DNA from: Parietaria judaica
Lineage: Eukaryota; Streptophyta; Magnoliopsida; Rosales; Urticaceae
NCBI GenBank assembly: GCA_954871525.1
Contig: OX940864.1
Span: 25,910,001 to 25,974,000 of the forward strand
DNA: 64,000 nucleotides
Reading direction: 5' to 3'
Below are positions 1-11,335 of the stretch, one piece after another. The notes below the pieces were generated by a model. The model was not told the DNA's origin. It did not search any database and saw only the letters and a list, made by a program, of their open reading frames with translations. The position numbers were made by a program, and so were the translations under genes. How positions within the stretch are numbered: the stretch's first letter is position 1; each line of letters begins with the position of its first letter.

Positions 1-361
1 ACATGCAAAATACGAGTAAAAAGGATAGAATATTATTTATCTCCATTATTAGAGAGAGAACACACCACTCATGAAAAAAATAATGCCGAGCTTATCTCTT
101 GTGAGCTAGTACCACTCAACAAAAACACAAATAGACAAAACAAGAAAATGGGACCAAACAATTTAAAGTAAAAATAAAAATAAAATATGTAGTAGGGTTT
201 CCAAGTTGCCAATATTATACTTGAAACAAGCTTCACTAACCCTTGCTCTATCTTCTATATAAATCAATACCCTTTCTTCTCATTTTACACAGCTCATCTT
301 GAGAAGCAGACTTCACAAAGAGTCATATAAGTTTATCTTATATATGCCTACATATATACTG
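1..361 (+). promoter_or_regulatory. Promoter and 5' leader of the small mitochondrial-type gene
   Basis: This AT-rich segment has no gene of its own. A clean TATA box, TATATAAA, lies at 256-263, about 100 bases before the start codon at 362. A C/T-rich stretch follows it, as expected around a plant transcription start near 285-295. The TATA box is seen directly; the start site is inferred from spacing. Confidence 0.55.
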
Positions 362-858
362 ATGGCTTTACCGCTTCTCCGCAGCTTCATCCCGAAGACG
401 ATCGCCGTCGCTCGGCTACCGGAGAATCAGAGCCTAACAATCATGTGAGTCATCAGGCTGTTATTATTTATTGTCACTTCTTTACATATGAAAGATAAAT
501 ATTCTACTACTCATATCATATGTATACGATATTATTCATTATATCACCAATATATATAAGCCCATATACGTTCGAAATACTTGTTATTATGAGAGAGAAT
601 TCATGAACATTTATATTTCTTAAAAAAAAAAAAAAAACATTTATATACAGTTAGCAGTTAGATTAATTAACTTGTTTTATTTTTGTTCTCAGAAAACGGT
701 TTGTATCGAAGGAAGCCAAAAAATCGCCCGCTACAAAAGGTGGCGGTAAGCGGAAAAATGGCGCCGGCACAACGACGACGACTTCTTCGGGCGCTGGAAA
801 AGTTGCTACCGTCAACAGTTCTGAAGCCAAAGCCAACAGTTCTGAAGCCAAAGTCTAA
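362..858 (+). CDS. Small protein of 82 residues, probably mitochondrial, two exons
   Basis: The exons are 362-444 and 693-858. The intron starts GTGAGT and ends TTCTCAG, and the two exons join in phase to give 249 bases including TAA. The N-terminus begins MALPLLRSFIPKT, is rich in Arg, Ser and hydrophobic residues and lacks acidic residues at first, as in a mitochondrial presequence. An R-F-V-S segment just after the splice junction could be a processing site. The rest is Lys/Gly/Thr/Ser-rich and low in complexity, with a poly-Thr run and a seven-residue tandem repeat (NSSEAKA, NSSEAKV) encoded by a 21-base duplication. I recognise no domain and assign no function. A TATA box lies about 100 bases upstream. 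Small two-exon genes of this kind are often missed by gene finders. The exon structure is well supported by phase and splice sites; the location in the cell is inferred. Confidence 0.7.
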
Positions 859-876
859 TACGGCTTCCAGCAGATA

Positions 877-911
<35 letters not shown>

Positions 912-1733
912 AAAATATTTTTATGGAGTGGTTGATGAATGATGAGTAGCTTTATCTTTATGTGCATGTTTGATGTAAAATATATGAGAAGTGAGTGATT
1001 AGTCGTGCCTAGCCAGCTCAATCATGTTATTAATCATTGTAATTCGTCACGTTTTTAATTAGAACGATCCCAATATTATTATATACAAAGCATGGTGATC
1101 TCGTGTTTCCAAATTCCAGTCCAAGTAGTATAATATATACAGATCGATAAATTTATTCAACAAAGAAGTTTAATACACGAATTTAAAAATTAAAAATTAA
1201 ATTGATGAGTATGAGGTATTAATTAAGAGAATTAAAAATTAAATTGATGAGTATGAGGTATTAATTAAGAGATCACTCAAATACCATATTCAACGAATGA
1301 TTTGTATTAATTTATTAATTACTGTACTCTTGAATTTTATTTTATTTTTTCTTTTGTTCTCAAGTTTAGTACTTTGTGTCATTTTTTTCTTTTGAAATTC
1401 TTTCGTATAACTCTCATTAATTTGTATTCAAAATGCCAACTCTATACAAACTGTTTATAAACTTTGTCAAGATTTAAAAATGAATATCTATTTTTCTAAT
1501 TTTTCTAAGAATATTCCTAATTTTCGTTGGCCTATGTTCTACTACTTTATACGTAGCCAATGAATATAATCCACTGTTTTTGGATGATAATGAAGCTGGC
1601 TTTTCTTTGGTAATAATGCCATGACTCTAGCAACGATTAATTATGTCTTACTATTGAACTGTTGTTCAATTATTGCATTTAATAGCCCATCATTAAAAGA
1701 AAATCTAAAAATATGAGAATATAGATTTTAAAA
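859..1733. other. AT-rich intergenic DNA with a 42-bp tandem duplication
   Basis: An AT microsatellite sits at about 879-909, in the presumed 3' UTR of the upstream gene. A perfect 42-bp direct tandem duplication occupies 1189-1230 and 1231-1272. I see no gene in the rest. Confidence 0.7.
1189..1272. repeat. Tandem duplication, 2 x 42 bp
   Basis: The block at 1189-1230 is repeated without change at 1231-1272. It is AT-rich and contains the word TTGATGAGTATGAGGTATT. It does not overlap a coding region. Confidence 0.9.
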
Positions 1734-1735
1734 TA

Positions 1736-3105
1736 CATTAGAACCTCTATAAATTAATACTGTTGAGACCGACAAAAAATATTATCTTATTGAATTATTA
1801 ATTAACATATAAATTAATAATTTATTAATTTATACATTAATGAAGAAAAAAATTATTAATCAACTATAATTATATAAACATCTTTACTAACAAAAATTAT
1901 TCAATTTATTATATCGAATATATTAAAGTACTGTTGAATCATAATTTAGATTTCATTATTTATTATTCATGGTTCTGTGTTGGTCTATTTATGGAAAGTT
2001 ATTGTCATATCTGTCGTCATGATAGTTGTGATATTTCATGCAAGTCTTTAGGATGAACATGTCCAGGTTCATCCTCAATCAAGGTCTGATTGAGTCAATC
2101 TCTCCCTGCATTGATTGAGGAATTATGTGCTGGATTAAGTGATCAAGATTGCTCGTGATTCCTATGATTGGAGAGTATCAAGGAGCTTGTTTTGTCATCA
2201 AGACATGAAGATATGATTGGAAAAGCTCCTATAAGTCCCAGCTAATGAGGTCTAATTTTGTTAGCACTTACAGAGAAATTATCAGAAACCTTCGAGAGAA
2301 GTCAATCAGCAATTCACGAGTGAAGTGGAGAAGGACGGGACATTCGTTGTTGATTGTGTGCAAGGGGATCTTGCCTTTCATCAAGAATTTACATGCTGGA
2401 TGTCAAAGTTGTTGGTGCGACAACAAGATGAAGTTTCCTTTGTATGCTTTGGGTCCATATGATTTACTGTTTGTAATCATCTCTTGTAACTCTTGGTTGA
2501 TTAATCTGGGTGAGTGCCCCGCAGAAGTAGTGACAGGAAGTCTGAACTGCGTTACCAAAAAGTATTGGTGTTCCTTTACTATTCCGCACTCGCTTTATTT
2601 CTATCGTTCACTTTCATAACGTCATATTACATGTGCAACGCGAAAACACGTCCTTACAAGTATCAATATTAAGAATATCAAGAGAGACTATTATGATTTA
2701 AAAAGATTTTATTAGAGTACCAATATCAGAAATATTAAAGAGCCCAATGATATTAAAGAGGAATAACAATAGCTTCTTAGAGTAGTGATAATTAAAACTA
2801 TATTTTCGTATTTTAAGAAGACTACATGATTAGTGATGAAATGTTGTCTTTCTATTTAATGTGATTTCATAGTTATTCATGTTATATTTTATTTGTAGTG
2901 ATTTTATAATTATTTATGTAATTTTTTATATTGAATTATTAATTTATGTATCACTTGGGACCTGTATACTTTCTAAAAAAATTATTATCTTATAAATTTA
3001 GCGAATTATGAATTTAGCTAGTTAAGCCCGAGTTAGGACCGGAGAAAAATATTATTTAATCGCGACTATTAATTTATCGAGTATGAATTTAGAGAGGTTC
3101 TACTG
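1736..3105. mobile_element. Emigrant/pogo-like Tc1-mariner element, non-autonomous
   Basis: The left end reads CATTAGAACCTCTATAAATT. The right end is its imperfect inverse, with AGAGAGGTTCTACTG at 3091-3105. The element is flanked by the dinucleotide TA on both sides (1734-1735 and 3106-3107), the target duplication expected of Tc1/mariner transposons. The terminal word AGAACCTCTATAAATTAATA closely resembles the published Emigrant/Lemi1 (pogo-like) terminus in plants. At about 1.37 kb it is longer than a typical Emigrant MITE, and no transposase frame is visible. The middle (about 2000-2640) is less AT-rich and differs from the termini, so it may be a second insertion or captured DNA. Confidence 0.7.
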
Positions 3106-3107
3106 TA

Positions 3108-3268
3108 TATAAACTTTGTAATGATGCTTCAATTATTACATTTAAGGCATGTACCTCATGTTGAACTTCCTGCTGCGTAACCGCAATTTTAGAGGATCCA
3201 TAGACAAGGCTTAGGGTGTGTTTATTTGCATTAAAATCTAGAACCCTAAACCCTAACAAATAAAAAAT
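3108..3268. other. Short spacer with telomere-like words
   Basis: This spacer separates the pogo-like element from LTR element A. Two adjacent AACCCTA units (telo-box words) occur near 3242-3257. No gene is seen. Confidence 0.5.
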
Positions 3269-3273
3269 ATAGG

Positions 3274-4431
3274 TGTTGATGCCGAAAAATGGATCAAACA
3301 CTATAGCGGCCCAAAGCTGGATATTAGGCCGGGCCCATCGCCGTTTGTTGACTTTCCTGGGCTAGATGCTTGACTCACTGTTCCTGAAGGGTAAGGCGGA
3401 TCGGACCCTCCGTAGGGAAGGTCGACGATCGTAGCTGGAGCAGTCGATGACTGAGAGAGCCGAGGGTGATGATGATGTGATGCCGCGCCTCGTTGAGTGT
3501 GGTGAGGCTGCCTACGTACCCACTTGCAGCTAAGTGGGATCAGGTCATCTCGTAGTTCAAAGCAGGCGTTGATAGAGCCGTTCCTATTTGGCCTGGACGA
3601 GCCTGGAGTTAATGGTCGTGGAGACGTGGATTCCCTCGGCGCCTTTTCTATAGGAGTCGGCGATTCCTCCGGTAGGCCGGGGATTCCTCCAGCACTTCCA
3701 CTCTAGCTGGTGGGAGTAGGACGGCGCTCAGACCTTCTTCTGGGGAGTTGGCGATTCCTCCGGTAGGACGGGGATTCCTCCAGCGCTTTCATTCTAGCTA
3801 CTCCGGTAGGCCGGGGATTCCTCCAGCGCTTCCGCTCTAGCTAGCTCATCTGGCAGATCGGACCCTCCACTAACCGTCGGACCAGAACCGGGTCCTCCGA
3901 CCCGTTACCGCAAAGTCCTAGGACTCGGGATATAGGTCGGCGACCACTGAGAACCGGAACCTCCGTAGGGCAGGTCGTCAGGTATTCCTACCAAAATATA
4001 TATATAGAAGAGAGAAAACGGTGTTTATCGCTATCTAGAGCGTTTGAATCGGAGTTACCGTTTGTTCAGAATGAGCTTCTATTTATAGGAGGGGTCGGGG
4101 ACCTTCGAGCAGTAAAATATTGTCACTTTAGTCCTCCGCACCGTGGCGGCGCGGGGTTCGCGCCGCGGCGCTGCGGGTTTTGCGCCGCTGCGGCGCAGGT
4201 TTCACGCCGCGGCGCGGGGTTTGCGCCGCCGGGCCGCGGAATAACCCTACTAGGTGTGAAAACACGTCCTGATGTCTCGTCACAGAGCGGGGGCGGCGCG
4301 CTTCACCGCTTAGTTATTATTTTAATAATAAAAATTGTGTCCGCGTTTTTTGGGCTTCTCGGTTTTTGAGATACGGGCTTTTTTGGGGCTTTTTGGGCCG
4401 GAATTGATTTAGAGAAAAATCACCCATAACA
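3274..4431 (-). repeat. Element A, 3' LTR
   Basis: On the + strand it begins TGTTGATGCC and ends CCATAACA, so on its own strand it runs TGTTATGG...GGCATCAACA. A TATA box (CTATAAATAG on the - strand) lies at 4079-4088. A GC-rich array of GCGCCGC-type units lies upstream of that TATA box at about 4138-4241. Confidence 0.9.
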
Positions 4432-4446
4432 TTATCCCCCCAGTTT
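4432..4446 (-). other. Element A polypurine tract
   Basis: On the - strand this reads AAACTGGGGGGATAA directly before the 3' LTR. Its purine richness and position fix the orientation of the element as - strand. Confidence 0.8.
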
Positions 4447-4520
4447 CACGGGAATTTGAAATTTCCGAGAAACTTTTATCTACTCGCGGATGGATTTTGC
4501 TCGCCATGTTTTATTTCTTA

Positions 4521-4880
4521 CTTCCTTTCACGATTGCGATGACGCAAAAGTTTCGACACTTAGTCTCGGAAGCTTTGCTTTTTTTTTTTTTTTTGTACTT
4601 CCTTTCAAGATTGCGATGACACAAAAGTTTCGACACTTAGTCTCGGAAGCTTTGCTTTTTTCTTTTTTGTACTTCCTTTCACGATTGCGATGACACAAAA
4701 GTTTCGACACTTAGTCTCGGAAGCTTTGCTTTTTTCTTTTTTGTACTTCCTTTCACGATTGCGATGACACAAAAGTTTCGACACTTAGTCTCGGAAGCTT
4801 TGCTTTTTTCTTTTTTGTACTTCCTTTCACGATTGTGATGACACAAAAGTTTCGACACTTAGTCTCGGAAGCTTTGCTTG
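4521..4880. repeat. Five-unit tandem repeat before the element A polypurine tract
   Basis: The unit begins CTTCCTTTCACGATTGCGAT and recurs at 4521, 4598, 4672, 4746 and 4820, giving a period of 74-77 bp. Units differ mainly in the length of a poly-T run, and a few bases vary. The array lies between the protease region and the polypurine tract and has no coding frame. Confidence 0.9.
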
Positions 4881-5144
4881 CAAAGTTTTGCGATATTCGC
4901 GGAGATTTTTATTTTTATGGAGATATAAGATAAGAACGTAGACAAAAGACGATTCATTGAGCTTTTATTTCGTCTGAAACCGTTTACAACAGGTGTGGCA
5001 GAGACCAAGTCATGCCTTTACACTTCTTGGAAAAGGTAGCGAAAACGATGAAATGATTGTGGACCTTTAGCTGGTGGCTTCGCAATTCCGGTGGATGGTA
5101 TTGACGAGTATTTTGACTTGTCCGGGCTTCGTTTCTTGGGAGTA

Positions 5145-5740
5145 TCAAGCCCTCGATTCTTTCTGACTTCCTTTCATCACTCCGATTCCGTCTTTAGTTG
5201 GGAACTTGACCATCAGGTGGAATGTAGATGTGATAGCTTGGAGTTTGTTGAGGGTCGGTCTACCAAGGATGATGTTGTATGCTGACGGTTGATCGACGAC
5301 CAGGTAATTGATCATCCTTGTGATTTGAGCTCCGTCTTCTGACCCAAATGTCGTTAGTAGCTCGATGGTGCCTTCGGTGAGGACTGGCTTCCCGTTGAAG
5401 CCGTAAAGCGGGGACTTGATTGGCGTAGGGGAGATATTCCCTAAATCCATGCGGTCTAAAGTTGCTCGGAAGATGATGTCCGCCGAGCTCCCGTTGTCGA
5501 TTAGCACTCGCCTTACTTTGTTGTTGGCAATTTCCGTCTCGATTACAATTGCGTCGTTGTGCGGGTGTAGTACTAGTCGAGCTTCTTCTTGCGTGAAAAT
5601 TATTGTCTCGCTTGGGGACATCGCTGGCGGTTTTGATAGGCTGGTTAGGTTGACTTCGTGTACTTCTTTGTTACCTTCTAAGGCTCCGGCGTATTTCTTT
5701 CGCTCGTTGCCAGAGTCCCCTGTCTCGGGCCCGCCAAGGA
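5145..5740 (-). pseudogene. Element A retropepsin-like aspartic protease remnant
   Basis: The - strand frame from 5621 to 5145 encodes 158 residues with the segment VLIDNGSSADIIF. This is the active-site D-N-G-S form seen in plant gypsy proteases of the Tat group. A later segment, NIILGRPTLNKLQA, matches the usual C-terminal ILGRP motif. The frame is offset from the upstream gag frame by a break near 5750, so the protease is probably not translated as part of an intact polyprotein. A protease normally releases gag products. Here it is the last coding part of the element. Confidence 0.8.
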
Positions 5741-7589
5741 TGGTCGAAATGATGTTGTATTGGGTGGTCTTGGCTTTTTCTCGATCTCGGTTATGGTGGA
5801 TCCCCCTGGATCGTTGTCTTGGGGCCGTTCGATTGCTTGCGGCTGCTTACTGGAGAATGGCTTTTTCCTCATCGTCATCTTCTTGACGAATTCCTTGAGT
5901 TGTCCGTCCTGGATTAGTTCCTCGATCTGTTTCTTCAGATTCCAGCACTGGGCCGTCGTGTGCCCGTGATCTTGGTGGAACTCGCAGTATCAACTTTTGT
6001 CTCTGTTGGAGTTCGTCATAGGTTTGGGGGGGACAAATTTGTCTTCGTGGAGGCTGAGGATCATAGCTGGTGATGTTGTCAGGGGGGTGAAGTTTGTATC
6101 CCTCCAGAACTTCTCCACTCGCTTTGGTTGTTGCTTTTGGATGCCTGAGCTTTGTTGGTGTCGTGGCTTCTTTCTCTGTGGCTCCTCGTCGCTGATCTTG
6201 CTATTGTCACGGCGCCGGCTTCCTTGGTTAATCTTGCTTCGATTGTTGAAGTATTCTTCGACTGAGATGTGTTGTGCCGCTCTCGCCATCAACTCTGCCA
6301 TAGAGATCGGCCTTTTTGCGACGAGCGATCGAGCAAAGTCGCCCTCCGGGAGGCCGTCGATCACAGCGATGATGGCGTCGTTGTCGGTGTAGTCGGCGAC
6401 CTTGTTGGCCTCTTCAATGAACCTATTCAGGTAATCTTGAAGGGATTCATCTTCGTGCTGCTTGAGGGACCATAGGTAAGACTTTTCTTTTCGCTGTATC
6501 ACCGAACTTGCAAAACTAGAGATGAAACGCTCTTTCAACTCTTCAAAAGATCTGATGGAGCCCTTCGGGAGTCGTTGGTACCATTCAAAAGCGGGACCGG
6601 CGAGGGTGAGACAGAACGCTTGGCACATCGTGGAAGCAGAACATTTTTTTTACTCGCATCGACCACTGGTATTGGACAAGGTGGTATGTGGGGTCGGTGG
6701 TACCGTCGTAGACGAGATTCGGTGGGAAGCGGAGGTCTCCGACAATATCGTCCGCGAGTATGCGATCGGCGAGAGGGGAGACGGTTCCTTCAACTACGCT
6801 TCGGATGGCTGGGCTCGCATCTTTGGCCGCAATGAGCTCTTGAACTTTTCTCTCTAGTGCCTGAACGGCATCTCTTAATCCGGAGTCGCTTGCCGGGGCT
6901 GTCCCTCGGGATGGTATCGTTACGGCAATCTCGTTCCCCGTCGCTAGGCGTGCCGGGATGCTTTGCGGGTGACGAGGTCTCTCAGACATCCTTGTTTCAT
7001 CGTCGTCTTCGTACTCTTGCGAGCTCTGGTTATGAGAAGTTCCTCGTCGACGGTTGATGTGCTGTCGCAGATCTTCGTCTTGACCGTGGAAGTTGATGCG
7101 GTCTCTGAGGTCATCCTCGTTTTCCGCTCGTATTCTGATGTTCGTACGTTGTGGCGGGTTAAATCTTTGTGCTTCTCCGCTATCTGCCACGTCTTCTTCT
7201 CTCCCAAGTCGGTCGAACGCCGATCTTTGTGTCGCTTGTGATTGCGCCGGTCTCTGGATGTCTTCGGGGTCTAGCTGTTGCCGAGTCTCGGGACGAAGTC
7301 TCTGTGTCGGCTCTAGCGCTTCCTCCGTTGGGCTTCCTTCTTCACCGATGACTTCTTGAATGGCAGTGTCGTGTCCTAGGCGTTTGGAGACTAGCCCGGT
7401 CAGCCGGAAGATGCTGTCTTCTATCCGTGTTATTCGCTCATTGGTTTCGTTGCTTATTGGATCTTGGCGGACGCTTGTCTCTGGTTGATTTTGAGCTCGA
7501 TTCTGGCGTGCGTGGACCTGAGCTCGTGTGTTCTGGGCAATGCTTGCCGCTGGGCGGGATGACGTACGTTCTGTTGACTTGGTAGACAT
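5678..7589 (-). pseudogene. Element A gag (capsid/nucleocapsid), frameshifted
   Basis: The gag reads from 7589 towards 5678. The first frame (7589-6585) covers a charged N-terminal region. The second (6628-5990) covers the capsid core with the words AFEWYQRLPKGSI and EELKERF and the segment AELMARAAQHISVEEY. The switch between frames lies at a run of eight T on the + strand near 6644-6651, where a one-base length change explains it. An in-frame TGA near 5988-5990 interrupts the start of a Cys/His nucleocapsid motif that continues in the same frame to 5678. Element B has a sense codon (Arg) at that position. Gag packages element RNA into particles, and this copy is inactive as it stands. Confidence 0.85.
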
Positions 7590-7664
7590 CCCGGAAGATG
7601 GAAAAAAGAGGTTGAAAAACCGGTTGCTGGGGGGTAATCAGAGGCTTGATCTCGATGTTGCACC

Positions 7665-7680
7665 CCTCCTTCTAGCGCCA
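7665..7680 (-). other. Element A primer-binding site
   Basis: On the - strand, TGGCGCTAGAAGGAGG starts three bases after the end of the 5' LTR. It begins with the TGG that pairs with the CCA end of a tRNA. The exact tRNA was not determined. Element B has the same site. Confidence 0.7.
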
Positions 7681-7683
7681 AAA

Positions 7684-8844
7684 TGTTGATGCCGAAAAAT
7701 GGATCAAACACTGTAGCGGCCCAAAGCTGGATATTGGGCCGGGCCCATCGCCGTTTGTTGACTTTCCTGGGCTAGATGCTTGACTCACTGTTCCTGAAGG
7801 GTAAGGCGGATCGGACCCTCCGTAGGGCAGGTCGACGATCGTAGCTGGAGCAGTCGATGACTGGGAGAGCCGGGGGTGATGATGATGTGATGCCGCGCCT
7901 CGTTGAGTGTGGTGAGGCTGCCTACGTACCCACTTGCAGCTAAGTGGGATCAGGTCATCTCGTGATTCAAAGCAGGCGTTGATAGAGCCGTTCCTAGCTG
8001 GCCTGGACGAGCCTGGAGTTAATGGTCGTGGAGACGTGGATTCCTTCGGCGCATTCTCTATAGGAGTCGGCGATTCCTCCGGTAGGCCGGGGATTCCTCC
8101 AGCACTTCCACTCTAGCTGGTGGGAGTAGGACGGCGCTCGGACCTTCCTCTGGGGAGTTGGCGATTCCTCCGGTAGGACGGGGATTCCTCCAGCGCTTCC
8201 GCTCTAGCTACTCCGGTAGGCCGGGGATTCCTCCAGCGCTTCCGCTCTAGCTAGCTCATCTGGCAGATCGGACCCTCCACTAACCGTCGGACCAAAACCG
8301 GGTCCTCCGACCCGTTACCGCAAAGTCCTAGGACTCGGGATATAGGTCGGCGACCACTGAGAACCGGAACCTCCGTAGGGCAGGTCGTCGGGTATTCCTA
8401 CCAAAATATATATATAGAAGAGAGAAAACGGTGTTTATCGCTATCTAGAGCGTTTGAATCGGAGTTACCGTTTGTTCAGAATGAGCTTCTATTTATAGGA
8501 GGGGTCGGGGACCTTCGAGCAGTAAAATATTGTCACTTTAGTCCTCCGCACCGCGACGGCGCGGGGTTCGCACCGCGGCGCTGCGGGTTTTGCGCCGCCG
8601 CGGCGCGGGGTTCGCGTCGCCGCGGCGCGGGGTTTGCGCCGCCGCGCCGCCGAATAACCCTACTAGGTGTGAAAACACGTCCTGATGTCTCGTCACAGAG
8701 CGGGGGCGGCGCGCTTCACCGCTTAGTTATTATTTTAATAATAAAAATTGTGTCCGCGTTTTTTGGGCTTCTCGGTTTTTGAGATACGGGCTTTTTTGGG
8801 GCTTTTTGGGCCGGAATTGATTTAGAGAAAAATCACCCATAACA
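7684..8844 (-). repeat. Element A, 5' LTR
   Basis: This is a near copy of 3274-4431 with the same ends. The TATA box (- strand CTATAAATAG) is at 8489-8498 and the GC-rich array at about 8545-8653. The array differs in sequence and length from that of the 3' LTR. Other differences are mostly G/A and C/T changes. Confidence 0.9.
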
Positions 8845-8944
8845 ATAGGTACTAAATATTTTGAGAAAATGTGACTCTTAAAATTCCATTCAATGTATTA
8901 ATTGAAGATTAGTAATTTTAATAGGTGAATAATTATTAATCCAA

Positions 8945-9430
8945 TTAAAAAAAGGTTTAATGACGGTGAAAATACTTAAAGTTTGGTTAAAGAATCTCTC
9001 GTATACCCAAAGTTTAAAAGTGGCGGCAAAAATACCCAAAGTCGCATTTGGAGAGTTGACCACTCCATTCTCGTAGCGTCGTAACTTATCCGTTAACTCT
9101 GACCACGTGGACAAATCTGTTTTGTTAACTGTAATCATTAGGGGTTCAATTAGTTGAATTAAATTGTATTAATTAGGGGTTTAATTTGTTGTTTATTCGT
9201 AAACGAGGCTGGTGTGGGCTCGTCCACGTGGCAAACATTGTTATGTCAACAACCCACGTTTGTCCACGTGGTTAGAGTTAACGGGTAAGTTAACGGCGTT
9301 ACGAGAATGGAGTGGTCAACTCCCCAAATACAACTTTAGGTATTTTTGCCACCACTTTTAAACTTTAGGTACACGAAGGGTTCTTTGACCAAACTTTGGG
9401 TATTTTTACCGTCATTAACCCTTAAAAAAT
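8945..9430. mobile_element. Foldback Mutator-like MITE carrying G-boxes, copy 1
   Basis: The element (8954-9421) starts GGTTTAATGACGG and ends with the inverse, CGTCATTAACCC. Its two arms are inverted over roughly 180-190 bases. The flanks TTAAAAAAA (8945-8953) and TTAAAAAAT (9422-9430) match at 8 of 9 bases, as expected of a Mutator-type duplication. Three CACGTG words lie inside. No transposase is encoded. Confidence 0.75.
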
Positions 9431-10679
9431 ATATGACACTTACAATTCCACTCAATGCATACATTAATAACGAAAGTATTAAAAAATATATATTACAAAC
9501 TCTAAGAAAAAAGAATTTCCCAATCTTTTGTTATAGTTTATCTACATCTTCATTTTGAGCTGTAAAAATTAGAATTCCAAATACTTTGATAACATCATGC
9601 CATGTCACTTATGAGTCCATCCTTTTATAATATATAGATATAGATTAAGCATGGGTAAATATTGAAATCGTCCTTTCTAGTGTCATATCGGTGAGCATGG
9701 GTCTTTTTTTTTTTTTTTTTTTTTGCAGATTTTGTAGTTGCTCGCAAGGGTGAGCATGGGTTGCATTGGGCGATCGATGCTTTCTTTCGATCCGACCAGC
9801 TCACATATTGACCCAAGAAAAAACTATCCGGTCCAAAATTTGAAAGGCTCGATGATTTGATGAAAGATCATGTTTGATTAGATCGAGCCTTCAAGCCTAA
9901 ATAGTGAAAACTCAGTTTAAAAAAATAAAAACATATATAATCCGAAAATAACTCATAATAGAAGTACCTTATACATCCACAATTCAAACATAACCCAAAA
10001 CATAATCCAACATAATCAATTAGGAGCTTTCAACACAAGTGGAAGATGAACCTAAATGAGCTTTTTAACGTGCAATGTTCTAAATAACCTAAATATAACA
10101 AACAAAGATTATGCATAATTCCTAAAACTCAAACAAGACAGTGATGAGGAAAGACAAAGGCTTTCAAGTCGGTACCACAGAGGCTAGGGATAAGGCCGGA
10201 CCGTCCGGAGCTGCGGCAAAGATGTGAGGCCTACCCGTTGGGACGCGTGGCGTAGAGAAGAACTGGAGAGCAAGAAGAGGGGGAGACAGAAGCAAGTCAA
10301 TGAGAGAAAACATTGAAATATGAAAAACATAGATGAACTGAAAAGAAACTTTGGTTATGGATGAAAAAAATATCAATTTTAAAAAATATACGATAGGCTA
10401 CCCTGATTCCCAAACACTAAACCCAATACTATGCCCGAATAATATTCAGGCTGGCCCAATCCAACCCAATTCCGAGTTGGTCAAGATGGGGATACGACTA
10501 TTTGAGGGTGGGCACAAACGAGTTAAATTAGGTCTTCGGATTGGACATTTTCTACTCAATGGTACGGTTCTGCAACTACCTCGAATGAATGCCGTTGTAA
10601 CCACCCCGAACTTATAGGCACTTTTCATTTCCACTTTGCCACCTGTGAATGATTGACACCAATCCAGCCGTGTAAGCGA
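9431..10679. other. AT-rich intergenic DNA, no supported gene
   Basis: A poly-T run lies at about 9706-9725. The stretch 10390-10620 has CCAATCC/CCCGAA words of the sort found in hAT-like repeats. Short open frames on both strands show no recognisable protein. Confidence 0.5.
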
Positions 10680-11335
10680 GGGCGGAGCCAAAATTTTGAC
10701 TAAGAGGGGGCGGAGCCAGAATTTATAATAGACTATAAATTTAAAATTAAAATGAGACGTTTAAACTACTATTATACATTTTTTTAATGAACTTTTGGTT
10801 TTTAAAAATAGTTCATTAGGATCTCTATATGATTAGAATTCTACATGTTACGTTCTCAAAATATTAGTATAGTTTTTTTTTCCAATATTTAAAAGTTTGC
10901 ACGTCTTAAATTATTGATTGATGATTTTTATTCTCTAGTTTTGTAAGTTGTAATTATTTTAGTATAGCTATAATTAAGTAAAGTACAGAAGACCATGAAA
11001 AAAAAATTGATTGATAGTTTTTATTCTTTAGTTTTGTAAGTTGTAATCATTTTAGTATACCTATAATTAAGTAAAGTACAAAAGAGCATGAAAAAAATGT
11101 AATAATAAAAACTTTTGCTTAAAAAAATTAAAAAATATGGTGGGATCGAGAATTAGAGCTATAACTTGGAGGAGCAACTTTAAGAATAAAAAGATTCCAC
11201 TACACTATAGTGACATTTGGTTTTCGAATGCTATGTTAATTATTTATATATAAACTTATAGTAATATGAATAAATTAAAATCAAAATAACAAGTTAGGAC
11301 CAAGTGGGGGCGGCCGCCCCCGCTCCGCTCCGCCC
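10680..11335. mobile_element. GC-ended DNA element (TIR-like GGGCGGAGC), copy 1
   Basis: The left end is GGGCGGAGCC and the right end GCTCCGCCC, short perfect inverted ends on an otherwise AT-rich 656-bp element. Related words (CGTGTAA) occur just outside both ends and may be a degenerate target duplication. Inside, a block of about 95 bp from about 10912 is repeated, somewhat diverged, from about 11010. There is no coding capacity. Confidence 0.5.

Larger units (their letters stand above)
3274..8844 (-). mobile_element. Element A: Ty3/gypsy LTR retrotransposon with gag and protease only
   Basis: The element is 5.57 kb and lies on the - strand. Two LTRs of about 1.16 kb flank it, and the 5-bp duplication ATAGG is present on both sides (3269-3273 and 8845-8849), so both ends are exact. 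A primer-binding site follows the 5' LTR and a polypurine tract precedes the 3' LTR. Inside are a broken gag and an aspartic protease segment, then a five-unit tandem repeat. No reverse transcriptase, RNase H or integrase frame is present, and the space left is too short for one. The LTRs differ by roughly twenty or more substitutions by eye, many of them transitions, so the insertion is fairly recent. The layout resembles the plant TR-GAG class (LTR elements keeping gag without pol), here with a protease remnant. Confidence 0.9.

Noticed and set aside
2245..2619. 124-codon + strand frame inside the Emigrant-like element
   Set aside because: It has no transposase motif or known domain, and its composition looks non-coding.
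3524..3706. 60-codon frame found in both element A LTRs (also at 7934-8116)
   Set aside because: It lies inside the LTR, has no recognisable protein features and simply duplicates with the LTR.
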